A stretch of 64,000 nucleotides of DNA from contig NZ_SODP01000002.1 of assembly GCF_004365355.1 (NCBI RefSeq), forward strand, positions 1,297,838 to 1,361,837, written 5' to 3'. The notes below the pieces were generated by a model. The model ran no database searches and was not told where the DNA came from. It saw nothing but the letters and a program-made list of their open reading frames with translations. Source of the stretch: Kribbella pratensis. Its GTDB lineage: Bacteria; Actinomycetota; Actinomycetes; Propionibacteriales; Kribbellaceae. A program made the position numbers and the translations under genes. This document shows positions 13,285-22,022 of the stretch, piece by piece (position 1 is the first letter of the stretch; each line of letters starts with the position of its first letter).

Positions 13285-15852
13285 ATGAGACGTAGTCTTG
13301 CCATCGTTCTCGGAGTTCTCCTCCTCTGCTTCGGCACCATCGGCACCACAGTCCCGGCCCACGCGGCGACCCTCGCCCTCGCTCCCCTCACCCTCGGCAA
13401 CGTGTTCACCGACGGCCAGCAGGTGAAGATCGGCCTCAGCACCGATGCGTCCTCGGTGACGTGGTCGGCGGCCGACGTCAACGGCATCGTCGTCGCCACC
13501 GGCAGCCAGGCCGCCGCGAGCACGCTGCAGGTCTCGGTCACCACCCGCGGCTGGTACAAGCTGACCGTCCAGGCCGGCACAGTCAGCGCACAAACGACCT
13601 TCGCCATCCTCAGCCCGCTCAATACGGCGTCGATCGCCGGCCTCACCACCAACCGGGTCGGCGATTTCGAGAACACCGCAGAAGGCTGGACCTTCTACCC
13701 AGGCAGCGAATTCCCTGGCGCTACGGGAAGCTTCGCACTCGACACCACCGACAACCACTCCGGCACCGGCTCAGGCAAACTGTCCGGAAACTTCAGCGCC
13801 GGCGGTGCCTACGTCAGCGTCAACCGCACCCTCCCGTCGGTCAACGCATCCAGCGTCAGCTTCTGGGCCAAGTCCCCGAACCTGTCTTTCCTCACCTTCC
13901 GCATCACCGACTCCACCGGCCAGGTCCATCAGCAGCGCCTAACGTTGTCTGGGGCAACTGATTGGCAGCCGCTCAGCGTCACCCGGTTCGACGGCGGTAA
14001 GCAGTACGGCCACTTCGGCGGCGCCAACGACGGCGTCTGGCACGGTCCCGCCAAGGGCCTCGAGATCGTTCTCGACAAGGGTGCGATCACCGGCGCGACG
14101 AGCAGCAGCGTGAGCCTCGACGACTTCACCCTCAACGCCCTGTCGACCAAGCCGACGACACCCCTCGGCGACTACGAGAGCGCGGCGGAAGGCTGGTCGT
14201 TCTATCCCGGCAGCGAGTTCCCCGGCGCGACCGGCAACCTCACCTACGACACGACGGGTCCGCAGTCCGGCGCGCAGTCCGCGAAGCTCTCTGGTGACTT
14301 CACGGGCGGCGGCAACTACGTCGCGATCCAGCGCAACCTCGTCCCGATCAACCTGACCGCGCTCAGCCTCTGGGTGAAGACGAGTCAGTTGTCAGCCATC
14401 GGTCTCCGGCTGACCGATGCGACCGGCCAGGTCCACCAGCAACGGCTCACTCTGTCCGGCTCCACGGCGTGGCAGCAGCTCAATGTCACCACCTTCAACG
14501 GAGGCACCGCCTACCTGCACTTCGGCGGCGCCGACGACGGCGTCTGGCACGGTCCCGCCAAGGCGATCATGCTCACGCTGGACAAGAGCCTGATCATCGG
14601 CGGCGGCACGACGGCCTCCGTCAACGTCGATGCGGTCGCCGCAACCACGCCCGCGTCGTACAACGGGGTCGGCACGCACTTCGCCGGCTCTTGGGCGCCT
14701 GACCTCATCCCGTTGGTAAGCCAGGCCGGTGCTCGAACGGCGAGAGATGAGGCGTACTGGTCCGCCGCCGAGACAACCGCCGGCACGTACGCGTTCCCGG
14801 CCAAGGTCACCACGTACCTGCAGTCCTACCAGTCGAACGGTCTCGACCCGCTCATGGTCGCGGACTACGGCAACTGCCTCTACGACTGCCCCGATCAGCT
14901 CTTCAACGCGCCGTACACCGACGCCGGCCGGACCGCGTTCGCCAACTACGCCAACGCGCTCGCGAACCAGTACCCGCAGATCCACAACCTGGCGGTGTGG
15001 AACGAGTGGGACGTCAATGCAGCCGGTCCGGCCAACAAATCCCCCGACAGTTACCTCGCACTGCTCAAAGCGACGTACACGAAGCTGAAGGCCACCCATC
15101 CCGCTCTCACCATCGTCGGCGGCGGTGATACCGACGTGACGCAGCAGGACTGGTTCACGACCTTCTGCCAGCTGGGCGGTTTGAAGTACCTCGACGTCGT
15201 GTCCATCCACCCGTACAACTTCCTGCACGCGCCCGAGAGTCTCGGTACCGCGATCGATCAGGTGCGCGCGACGATCCGGCAGTACAACGGAGGCGTCGAC
15301 AAGCCGATCTGGATCACCGAGGCGGGCTGGTACACCGGCTCCGGCAGCGCGGTACCGGTCGACGAGCCCACGCAGGCGATGTACATGGCGCGCGAGATGC
15401 TCAACGTTCCCGGACACGATGTCGACCGGTTCTACATGTACGACTTCAAGAACGACGGCATCGATCCGGCCGCGGCGGAGAACAACTTCGGGCTCGTGCA
15501 CAACGAGGCCGACGCGCTCGGGAAGTACACGCCCAAGCCGTCGTACGTCGCCTATGCGACAGCCGCACGTCAGCTCCGCGGCGCGACGTTCCTCGGCAAG
15601 GAGAACCCGGGCAACGGCCTGATCGACCAGGTCTACGCGGCGAACGACGGTACGCCGTTCCGCGCGATCTGGGCCGCGTCCGGATCCAACTCGACGGTGA
15701 CGGTCAACGCGACCGGCCCCGTCCAGGTCACGAGCCTCTACGGCCTGTCCAGCACGATGACACCCAACGCGAACGGCCAGATCACCGTCACGGTAGGCGT
15801 CTGGCCGACGTACATCTCGGGCTCGACCGTGACGTCGGTCACCGCGCCCTAG
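13285..15852 (+). CDS. secreted clan GH-A glycoside hydrolase with duplicated binding modules
   Basis: 855 aa. Sec signal peptide 1-27 (cleavage after AHA). An Ig-like region (~30-120) is followed by two similar ~155-residue beta-sandwich modules (~125-281 and ~293-452). Both modules contain FYPGSEFPGATG, QVHQQRLTLSG and DDGVWHGPAK-type blocks. A TIM-barrel domain (~458-785) and a C-terminal beta domain complete it. WNEWD supplies the acid/base Glu (E574) and WITEAGW the nucleophile (E679), the clan GH-A pattern close to GH39/GH5-like enzymes. The substrate is a plant or microbial polysaccharide, not determinable here. A LacI operator lies upstream and a LacI gene is convergent, sharing a CTAG stop overlap. 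Confidence 0.83.
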   Translation: MRRSLAIVLGVLLLCFGTIGTTVPAHAATLALAPLTLGNVFTDGQQVKIGLSTDASSVTWSAADVNGIVVATGSQAAASTLQVSVTTRGWYKLTVQAGTVSAQTTFAILSPLNTASIAGLTTNRVGDFENTAEGWTFYPGSEFPGATGSFALDTTDNHSGTGSGKLSGNFSAGGAYVSVNRTLPSVNASSVSFWAKSPNLSFLTFRITDSTGQVHQQRLTLSGATDWQPLSVTRFDGGKQYGHFGGANDGVWHGPAKGLEIVLDKGAITGATSSSVSLDDFTLNALSTKPTTPLGDYESAAEGWSFYPGSEFPGATGNLTYDTTGPQSGAQSAKLSGDFTGGGNYVAIQRNLVPINLTALSLWVKTSQLSAIGLRLTDATGQVHQQRLTLSGSTAWQQLNVTTFNGGTAYLHFGGADDGVWHGPAKAIMLTLDKSLIIGGGTTASVNVDAVAATTPASYNGVGTHFAGSWAPDLIPLVSQAGARTARDEAYWSAAETTAGTYAFPAKVTTYLQSYQSNGLDPLMVADYGNCLYDCPDQLFNAPYTDAGRTAFANYANALANQYPQIHNLAVWNEWDVNAAGPANKSPDSYLALLKATYTKLKATHPALTIVGGGDTDVTQQDWFTTFCQLGGLKYLDVVSIHPYNFLHAPESLGTAIDQVRATIRQYNGGVDKPIWITEAGWYTGSGSAVPVDEPTQAMYMAREMLNVPGHDVDRFYMYDFKNDGIDPAAAENNFGLVHNEADALGKYTPKPSYVAYATAARQLRGATFLGKENPGNGLIDQVYAANDGTPFRAIWAASGSNSTVTVNATGPVQVTSLYGLSSTMTPNANGQITVTVGVWPTYISGSTVTSVTAP

Positions 15853-16850
15853 GCGGATTCCCGCGGTACGACGGAAGGCGCGAACAGAATGCGCTGCGGC
15901 AGGCTGGAAGCCGTCCCCTCCAGCCTGCCCAGCAGAACCCGGCCGACCGCGCGACCCTGCTCGCGCGGATCGCCCGCGATCGTGGTCAGCGACGGCGAGA
16001 TCAGCGCTGCCGCCTCGATGTCGTCGAAACCCATCACAGCAAGGTCATCAGGCACACGAAGGCCGCGGGCGCGGGCGACATCGAGGGCGCCGATCGCGAC
16101 CATGTCGTTCGTGCAGAGCACGGCCCGCGGCGGTTTGCGCAGTTCGAGCAACTTCTGCAGGCCCGCAGCACCGCCGGCTCGGGAGAACTCCTCGCGGACG
16201 ACCAACTGACTGTTGAACCGCAGCCCGGCCGAGGTCAGCGCACGACGGTAGCCCTTCACACGATCGGCAGGCGGCCCGTCGCCCGAAGGACCAGTGATGA
16301 ACGCGATCCGGTGATAGCCACGGCCGATCAAGTACCGCGTAGCGATTTCCCCCGCCGCGAGATCATCGGAGGTCAGTACGTCGATCCCCACCGACGCTCG
16401 ACGCCCGCCCATCAGCGCCACCGGGATCCCCGCCTCGACGGCAGCCGCGACATCACCCGCCTTGCTGTAGTAGCCGGCGAACACGATCGCGTCGACACTG
16501 CGAGTCACCATCCGCGCGACCAGATCCTTCTCGGCCGACGGCGAGCCGTCGGTGTTGCCGATCAGCACCTGGTACCCGGGCTCGCTGACCACGTCGAGCA
16601 GCCCGCGCGCGACCGACGGGTAGAACGGGTTGGTGATGTCCGGCACGATCAGCGCGATCGTCTGCGTCCGCTGCATCCGCAGGCTGCGCGCGAGCTGGTT
16701 CGGCTCCCACCCAAGCTCGTCCATCACCGACCGCACCCGAGCCCGGGTCACCTCCGACACATGCCGCCGCCCGGACACCACATGGGAAACCGTCGTCGGA
16801 CTGACCCCTGCCCGAGCCGCCACGTCCGAGATCGCAACCCGCTTCGCCAA
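15849..16850 (-). CDS. LacI-family transcriptional regulator
   Basis: 333 aa. HTH at the N-terminus (AISDVAARAGVSPTTVSHVV), hinge LARSLRMQRTQTIALIVPD, then a periplasmic-binding-protein-like sugar domain. The start is taken as TTG 16850 because GGGGAGGGG sits 6 bp upstream; a GTG at 16871 in frame is the alternative. It is convergent with the secreted glycosidase and divergent from the thiamine genes. It likely represses the glycosidase through the palindrome at 13215 (inference). Confidence 0.88.
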   Translation of the reverse strand: MAKRVAISDVAARAGVSPTTVSHVVSGRRHVSEVTRARVRSVMDELGWEPNQLARSLRMQRTQTIALIVPDITNPFYPSVARGLLDVVSEPGYQVLIGNTDGSPSAEKDLVARMVTRSVDAIVFAGYYSKAGDVAAAVEAGIPVALMGGRRASVGIDVLTSDDLAAGEIATRYLIGRGYHRIAFITGPSGDGPPADRVKGYRRALTSAGLRFNSQLVVREEFSRAGGAAGLQKLLELRKPPRAVLCTNDMVAIGALDVARARGLRVPDDLAVMGFDDIEAAALISPSLTTIAGDPREQGRAVGRVLLGRLEGTASSLPQRILFAPSVVPRESA

Positions 16851-16908
16851 GACGCTCCCCTCCCCAGGCACTTTTGGTCACGATAACTGCCCCTTGCCAC
16901 CAGGGCGC

Positions 16909-16914
16909 TATAGT
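16909..16914 (+). promoter_or_regulatory. possible -10 box for the thiamine operon
   Basis: TATAGT lies about 20 bp upstream of the riboswitch. No -35 box with 16-19 bp spacing is convincing, so this is only a candidate. Confidence 0.35.
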
Positions 16915-16929
16915 CGAGAGGTCCGCGGG

Positions 16930-17011
16930 AGCTCGCAGGGAGTGGGCTGAGAGGGTGACTGTCCCGTCACCGACCGCTGAACCTGAATCGGGTAATTCCG
17001 GCGTAGGGAGG
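16930..17011 (+). promoter_or_regulatory. TPP riboswitch (THI element)
   Basis: The conserved cores are all present in order: GGGCTGAGAGGGTGA, a variable P3 stem (GGTGAC...GTCACC), GCTGAACCTGAATCGGGTAA, then TTCCGGCGTAGGGAGG. The last block contains the AGGGAGG ribosome-binding site for thiS. Ligand binding would therefore hide the site and switch off translation, the common actinobacterial mode. Confidence 0.93.
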
Positions 17012-17018
17012 AAGCGCG

Positions 17019-17222
17019 ATGGAATCCGTCTGGGTGAACGGTACGGCGGTTGACGTGCCGGCCGGCAAGTCCGTGGCCGAGTTGATCACGGAGTACTCCG
17101 ATCGCACCACGGGGATCGCGGTCGCGGTGAATCAGAACGTGCTGACCAAGGCCGAGTGGGCGCAGACCGCGTTGCAGCCCGGTGACCGGGTCGAGATCGT
17201 CAGCGCGACGCAGGGAGGCTGA
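17019..17222 (+). CDS. thiS: ThiS sulfur-carrier protein
   Basis: 67 aa, beta-grasp protein ending in the required Gly-Gly (ATQGG). Its C-terminus is adenylated and thiocarboxylated to deliver sulfur for the thiazole ring. It is directly under the TPP riboswitch and shares its last bases with the region before thiG, which starts 2 bp downstream. thiO, often found between the riboswitch and thiS in actinobacteria, is absent here. Confidence 0.93.
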   Translation: MESVWVNGTAVDVPAGKSVAELITEYSDRTTGIAVAVNQNVLTKAEWAQTALQPGDRVEIVSATQGG

Positions 17223-17223
17223 C

Positions 17224-18039
17224 ATGGATGACCCACTGGAGCTCGGCGGGCGGACGTACACGTCCCGACTGATCATGGGGACCGGCGGTTCGGCCAACCT
17301 GGAAGTGATGGAGGAGGCATTGATTGCCTCCGGCACCCAGTTGACCACGGTCGCGATGCGCCGCCTCGGCACGGGGCACGAGGGCTCGGTGCTCGACGTG
17401 CTCAAGAAGCACAGCATCGACGTACTGCCGAACACGGCCGGCTGTCACACCGCCGCCGAGGCTGTGCTGACCGCGAAGCTGGCGCGGGAGGCGCTGGAGA
17501 CCAACCTGATCAAGGTCGAGGTCGTCGCCGACGATCACCTGCTGCTGCCCGACCCGTTCGAGCTGCTCGATGCCGTGGAAGCCTTGGTGGCGGACGGTTT
17601 CACCGTGCTGCCGTACACGAACGACGACCCGATCCTCGCGCGCCGGCTCGAGCAGGCCGGCTGTGCGGCCGTCATGCCGTTGGCCGCGCCGATCGGTTCG
17701 GCGCTCGGGATCCGCAACCCGCACAACATCGCGCTGATCGCGGAGGCGGCCGAGGTGCCGGTCATCGTCGACGCCGGGATCGGTACGGCGAGCGACGCCG
17801 CACTCGCGATGGAGCTCGGATGCGACGCGGTTATGCTCGCGACCCCGGTCACCCGTGCGGAGAAGCCTGCCCTGATGGCCGCCGCGATGCGTGACGCCGT
17901 CTCCGCGGGACGAGCCGCACGCCTCGCCGGCCGGGTCCCTCGCCGTTGGCAATCCGCGCTGGCGTCGTCGCCTACAACTGGTCTGCCAACGACTCAGCCT
18001 CGGCCAGGTCCACCGGTCGATCCAGCAGGAGCGCGGTGA
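17224..18039 (+). CDS. thiG: thiazole synthase ThiG
   Basis: 271 aa from ATG 17224 (CAGGGAGG upstream). TIM-barrel with the expected blocks: LIMGTGGSANLE, the NLIKVEVVADD Schiff-base lysine, GCAAVMPLAAPIGSALGI, and VIVDAGIGTASDAA. It condenses DXP, glycine imine and ThiS thiocarboxylate into the thiazole. The C-terminal ~20 residues are low-complexity and overlap by 68 bp the end of the convergent LacI-fusion gene, slightly longer than usual for ThiG. Confidence 0.93.
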   Translation: MDDPLELGGRTYTSRLIMGTGGSANLEVMEEALIASGTQLTTVAMRRLGTGHEGSVLDVLKKHSIDVLPNTAGCHTAAEAVLTAKLAREALETNLIKVEVVADDHLLLPDPFELLDAVEALVADGFTVLPYTNDDPILARRLEQAGCAAVMPLAAPIGSALGIRNPHNIALIAEAAEVPVIVDAGIGTASDAALAMELGCDAVMLATPVTRAEKPALMAAAMRDAVSAGRAARLAGRVPRRWQSALASSPTTGLPTTQPRPGPPVDPAGAR

Positions 18040-19834
18040 GCGACAGCGCCACCTCCTGGTTGGGTTGCAGCGTGAGTGGACTGTCCCAGGCGAGCGCTGG
18101 GCACGCACCGACGTACGAGTCGGTGCGAAGGAACCACCGCCGTACGTCATCGGGCTGCATCAGCAACACAGTCACGTCGCCCTGGACGAAGGCCAGCCAC
18201 GGACTCGTCGAACCGAACGCCGCGTCGAGGCCTTCACCATCAGCTGAGAGCAGCGTCGTCTCGGCCACAGGCAGTCGCCAGAAGATACCGCCGTACGCGG
18301 CGCCTTCTCGACCGGCCGTGGTCGGGTTCTCGAGCTGCACCGATCCGTAGCGCGCGGTCAGGACGCTCTGCCAGTCGAGTCGCCAGCCGCCGGCAGCGAG
18401 CTCTCCGGCGAGACGACGGCGTTCGACCAGCTGCGGTCGGCCTTGTTCGTCGTACCAGGTGATGTCGTCGATCAGCTCGTGCTCGGTGGCCGTCACCCCG
18501 CGGCTGCGTTGCTGGCCGTGGTTGGTCAGCAGGGTCGGGCCCTGGCCGCGGACGTACGTCCGGCCGCCCCAGTGCGACGTGCCGTTGACGACCGGTACGG
18601 CGAGCGAGACGCCGTAGTGATGCCGGTGATCGACCGGGCTGACCTCGGTCAACGGGTGGCCGCCGAGCGTACGGACCGGGTGCAGGTACGGCCGCGGCGC
18701 GTGCACTTGCGGCATTCTCCGCCCGAACTCATACCGCGCCAGCATCCCGGAATCGCTCCCGAACGCGAAGATGTCGCCCTGCTGCTGCCACGCGAGCCGG
18801 CCACGCGCAGTACCGCCACGCAACCGCGGCTGCTGCGGCACCGGCCCGGTGCTCGCACGCACCGCCAGCCGTAGCTCAGGTACGTCGTCCGCGTCGCCGT
18901 TCGGTGCAGCGATCGACGCGTGCAACCGCCGCCACGCCAGCTCCCCGAGGTCCTTCTGCGGCACGCGAACCGTCGTCAGCGACGGTACGGCGAACCGCGC
19001 CAGCCCGATGTCATCCATCCCGGTCACGGAAAGATCAGCCGGTACGGCGACACCGACCTCGTTGAGCCTGGCCAGCAAACCGAATGCGACCAGGTCGTTG
19101 AACGCGACCACCGCGGTCACGTGCGACTCGAGGACCCGCTCAACCGCGGCGTACCCGTCCTCGATCGACCGCCCACACTCGAGCCGGACAAGGTCCAGCC
19201 CCGGGATCTCCCGCTCGGCGACCTCGAGAGCCCGCAGCCGAAGCGTGTTCGACGCACTCGCCGCCGGCCCCGCCAGGAACGCCAGCCGCCGATGCCCCAG
19301 CCCGACCAGATGATCGACGACGATCCGGACGGCGCGGCCGTAGTCGACCACCACCGACGAGACATCCGCCGGGCCTTGCCTGTTGACGAGGACGACCGGC
19401 TGCACCTGTGGCAACAGTTCGAGCAGCGCCTCCTCGTCCAACCGCGGCGAGACCATGATCAGCGCGTCGCACCGCCGCCGCGCCTCGATCGCGATCGCGG
19501 CCTCGGCGGCCGGGTCCTCGTCGGTCTCGGCGACCAGCACCCGGTACCCGGCCGCGGCGGACGCGTTCGTGATGCCGCGAAGGATCTGCTGGAACAGCGG
19601 GTTGCCCAGATCGGGGACCACCAGCGCGACCATGTTCGTCCGGCCGAGGGACAGGCTGCGGGCCAGGTCGCTGGGCCGGTAGTTCAGCTGGTCCGCGGCC
19701 GCGCGTACCCGGGCGACGATCTCGGGTGCGACACTGAGCCGGCCGTTCATCACCCGGGACACGGTGGCCCGCGACACCTCCGCCAGCCGCGCGACGTCTG
19801 CGATCGTGATCGAGTCCTTCGGTGTCCGGCCCAC
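17972..19834 (-). CDS. LacI regulator fused to a DUF6807/PmoA-like domain
   Basis: 620 aa from GTG 19834 (AGGAGAGG upstream). Residues 1-~335 are a full LacI protein: HTH (TIADVARLAEVSRATVSRVM), hinge, and sugar-binding domain ending TVRVPQKDLGELA. The second half (~345-620) reads as the PmoA-like/DUF6807 family of sugar-utilisation loci (HAPRPYLHPVRTLGG, DHRHHYG, HWGGRTYVRGQGP, AYGGIFWRLP). The fusion is in one uninterrupted frame with no frameshift visible. A GAAACCGGTTTC palindrome just upstream suggests autoregulation. The PmoA-like half may be an enzyme or sensor; its activity is unknown. Confidence 0.82.
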   Translation of the reverse strand: MGRTPKDSITIADVARLAEVSRATVSRVMNGRLSVAPEIVARVRAAADQLNYRPSDLARSLSLGRTNMVALVVPDLGNPLFQQILRGITNASAAAGYRVLVAETDEDPAAEAAIAIEARRRCDALIMVSPRLDEEALLELLPQVQPVVLVNRQGPADVSSVVVDYGRAVRIVVDHLVGLGHRRLAFLAGPAASASNTLRLRALEVAEREIPGLDLVRLECGRSIEDGYAAVERVLESHVTAVVAFNDLVAFGLLARLNEVGVAVPADLSVTGMDDIGLARFAVPSLTTVRVPQKDLGELAWRRLHASIAAPNGDADDVPELRLAVRASTGPVPQQPRLRGGTARGRLAWQQQGDIFAFGSDSGMLARYEFGRRMPQVHAPRPYLHPVRTLGGHPLTEVSPVDHRHHYGVSLAVPVVNGTSHWGGRTYVRGQGPTLLTNHGQQRSRGVTATEHELIDDITWYDEQGRPQLVERRRLAGELAAGGWRLDWQSVLTARYGSVQLENPTTAGREGAAYGGIFWRLPVAETTLLSADGEGLDAAFGSTSPWLAFVQGDVTVLLMQPDDVRRWFLRTDSYVGACPALAWDSPLTLQPNQEVALSLTALLLDRPVDLAEAESLADQL

Positions 19835-19854
19835 CCTCGTATCCTCTCCTGACG

Positions 19855-19866
19855 GAAACCGGTTTC
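19855..19866. promoter_or_regulatory. LacI-type operator (GAAACCGGTTTC)
   Basis: Perfect 12-bp palindrome with central CG, 20 bp upstream of the LacI-fusion start and 29 bp upstream of ridA. It could control both divergent genes. Confidence 0.7.
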
Positions 19867-19894
19867 TCAACCCTTGCCGGGGTATATCTGGTGC

Positions 19895-20281
19895 ATGAGC
19901 AAGCTGGAGTATCCGCGCGCAGTTGGAGTTGCCCCAGGCAACGGTTACAGCCATGTCGTGACCGGTCACGGGCAGTGGGTGGCGATCGCCGGACAGGTCG
20001 CCCTGGACCCCGACGGGAAGCTCGTCGGCGTCGGTGATCCCGGCGCCCAGGCCGAGCAGGTGTTCGCGAACCTGGAGCGCTGTCTGGCCGGCGCCGGCGC
20101 GACCTTCGAGGACATCGCGAAGATGACGATCTTCGTCACCGACATGGCGCACATGCCGGCGATCCGCGCAGTGCGCGACAGGTACATCCCCGGCACCAAA
20201 CCGGCCGCCTCCGCCGTACAGGTGGCCGCTTTGTTCAACCCCGACGTCCTCCTCGAGATCGAAGCCTTCGCGATCGTCTAA
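19895..20281 (+). CDS. ridA: RidA/YjgF-family protein
   Basis: 128 aa, starting MSKLEYPRAVGVAPG. The pattern (G.Q.A.D..G..VG..D...Q..QVF.NLE..L...GA.F.DI.K.T.FV.D; R.....KPA..AV.V..L......EIEA.A.V) is RidA. The family hydrolyses reactive enamines/imines from PLP enzymes. The catalytic Arg of true RidA is replaced in some subfamilies; here DRYIPGTKPAAS leaves no clear RidA-type Arg before the PA, so it may be a non-canonical Rid. It shares the LacI operator region. Confidence 0.85.
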   Translation: MSKLEYPRAVGVAPGNGYSHVVTGHGQWVAIAGQVALDPDGKLVGVGDPGAQAEQVFANLERCLAGAGATFEDIAKMTIFVTDMAHMPAIRAVRDRYIPGTKPAASAVQVAALFNPDVLLEIEAFAIV

Positions 20282-21150
20282 CGCAGCAGATCGACGGCCA
20301 GGCGGGCCGCCTCGCCGATCGCGGCGTCCACGCGTGGCTGGCGGATGTCGCCCCGCGCGGCGAGCGTGAAGACCGCGATCGCGTACGCCGTACCGCCCGG
20401 CAGTGTGACCACGCCGACCTCGTGCCGCAACGCCCCGAACGTCCCCGTCTTCCCTGCGACGCGTACGCCGTCGTGCGGGAAGCCGGAGGCCAACCGGTGC
20501 AGGAACACCTGCCGATGCATCGTCGCCTTGACGAACTCGGTCTGCTCCGGCGACAGCAACTCCCCTGCCCACAGCCGCCGCAGCAACAGCGTCATGTCGC
20601 GGGCGCTGGCCGCCGACGCGTTCGCCGCTTCGTAAACCCCAGCAGGATCGGTCTGATCGTTGTCGGCCAGTACGGCGAGGGCCGCATCCGGATCGTTCTT
20701 TCGGGTACGGCGTTGCAGATCACGCAGATTGCCCGCGGTACCGCGGCGTACCCAGGTCCTTTGCAGACCGAAGGACTTGAGCAGCTCGGCCAACCGCTGG
20801 AGCCTGACGACATCCAGGAGCGCATCCGCGGACGCGTTGTCGGACAGCGTCATCATCGAGAGCGCGAGGTCTCGCAGCGATGCCGTGACCGGATCCGCGA
20901 AGGTGGACAATCCGGTGGGTCCGCTGGTCTTCGTGGACGGGTCGAGCGTGAGCTGCTGCCGCGGATCGATCTCGCCGAGATCGACGAGCCGGCAGAAGCC
21001 GGCCAGCAACGGAAGCTTGTACACCGAGGCGAGCGGCACGATGCCGTCCGCGTCAACCTCGACCGTCGACTCGGGCTCGTCGAGCGCGACCGCGTGCAGC
21101 CAGCCGCGTACGCCGGCGTCCTCGAAGACCGCGCGGATGCGGGCGTTCAC
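20278..21150 (-). CDS. class A beta-lactamase-fold serine hydrolase without signal peptide
   Basis: 290 aa from GTG 21150, which overlaps the LysR stop (GTGA). SxxK is S42-V-Y-K45, SDN is residues 103-105, and AGKTGTFG is the KTG triad. There is no signal peptide, lipobox or Tat motif, which is odd for an antibiotic-hydrolysing lactamase; a cytoplasmic esterase or peptidase role is possible. Its coupling to an upstream LysR gene in the same operon suggests regulated expression. Confidence 0.82.
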   Translation of the reverse strand: MNARIRAVFEDAGVRGWLHAVALDEPESTVEVDADGIVPLASVYKLPLLAGFCRLVDLGEIDPRQQLTLDPSTKTSGPTGLSTFADPVTASLRDLALSMMTLSDNASADALLDVVRLQRLAELLKSFGLQRTWVRRGTAGNLRDLQRRTRKNDPDAALAVLADNDQTDPAGVYEAANASAASARDMTLLLRRLWAGELLSPEQTEFVKATMHRQVFLHRLASGFPHDGVRVAGKTGTFGALRHEVGVVTLPGGTAYAIAVFTLAARGDIRQPRVDAAIGEAARLAVDLLR

Positions 21151-22022
21151 GATGCCACCAATGCTTCCGTCAGTTGCGCCATCACGTCGTTCGGCCGGAG
21201 GAACGGCGTACGCGTCCTCGACCACACGAGTCTCAGCCGCAACGGCAGCGGATCGTCGGCCAGTCTGTGGCGGGTCACACCGGGCGCGGTCAAGGCGGGG
21301 TCGGCGGTCACCACGATCGCCTGGCCCGCCGCGGCCATCGCCAGCCCGGCTCGCTCATCGGTGACGACGACCGTGCCGCCGGTGGGTCGATGCAAGGCGA
21401 GCGTGTCCAGGAAGAGGTCGCGGGCCGCCGGAGCCTCCGTCCGCGGGCGGATCGCTACCGGCAACCCTTTGAGCTGCCGCAACCCGACGACCTCGTCGTC
21501 CACGAACCCGGCCGGCGCGAGCACCCAGGTCGGAAGCAGCGAGACCGGGCCGGCCTCCAGACCATCCAGTACTACGGGATGCAGTACGGCGGCCAGCGTC
21601 AGCCGGCCCGTGTTGACCTGGTTGATCAGTGAGCTCGTCGAGGCGGTGACGACTGTGACCCGGCTACCCGGGATCACCGCGCCGGACGCGGCGGCCACGG
21701 CAGCACCGGCTGAGGGTGGGACCTCGGGCGCCAGACCGAGCCGGATCTCCGGCCCCTCGGGATCGCGGTCGACCGCGGCCTGGTGCAGCTCCTCGATCGA
21801 GGTCAGCGCTCGGCGTGCATACGGCAGGAGCGCGGCTCCGGCAGGAGTCAGCTCGACCCGTCCGGCCCCGCGCTCGAACAGCTTGGCGCCGACGAGAGCC
21901 TCGAGGCGACGCAGGCCCTGGGACAGCGGCGGCTGGGTGATGCCGACGACCCGGGCCGCGTCGCCGAAGTGCTGCTCCTCGGCGAGCGCGATGAAAATCT
22001 GCAGATGCCTCTCAGTCAGCAT
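21147..22022 (-). CDS. LysR-family regulator
   Basis: 291 aa from ATG 22022. N-terminal HTH (QIFIALAEEQHFGDAARVVG, ITQPPLSQGLRRLEALVG), then a LysR substrate-binding domain. It is translationally coupled to the beta-lactamase-fold gene (GTGA overlap). AmpR-type LysR genes are normally divergent from their lactamase, so the operon layout here is different. Its start codon lies at the left edge of repeat copy A. Confidence 0.88.
   Translation of the reverse strand: MLTERHLQIFIALAEEQHFGDAARVVGITQPPLSQGLRRLEALVGAKLFERGAGRVELTPAGAALLPYARRALTSIEELHQAAVDRDPEGPEIRLGLAPEVPPSAGAAVAAASGAVIPGSRVTVVTASTSSLINQVNTGRLTLAAVLHPVVLDGLEAGPVSLLPTWVLAPAGFVDDEVVGLRQLKGLPVAIRPRTEAPAARDLFLDTLALHRPTGGTVVVTDERAGLAMAAAGQAIVVTADPALTAPGVTRHRLADDPLPLRLRLVWSRTRTPFLRPNDVMAQLTEALVAS

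Noticed and set aside
19895..20572. LacI-fusion gene extending left to a start at 20572
   Set aside because: The minus frame is open to 20572, but that part is antisense to ridA and is Arg-rich; GTG 19834 with AGGAGAGG is the natural start.
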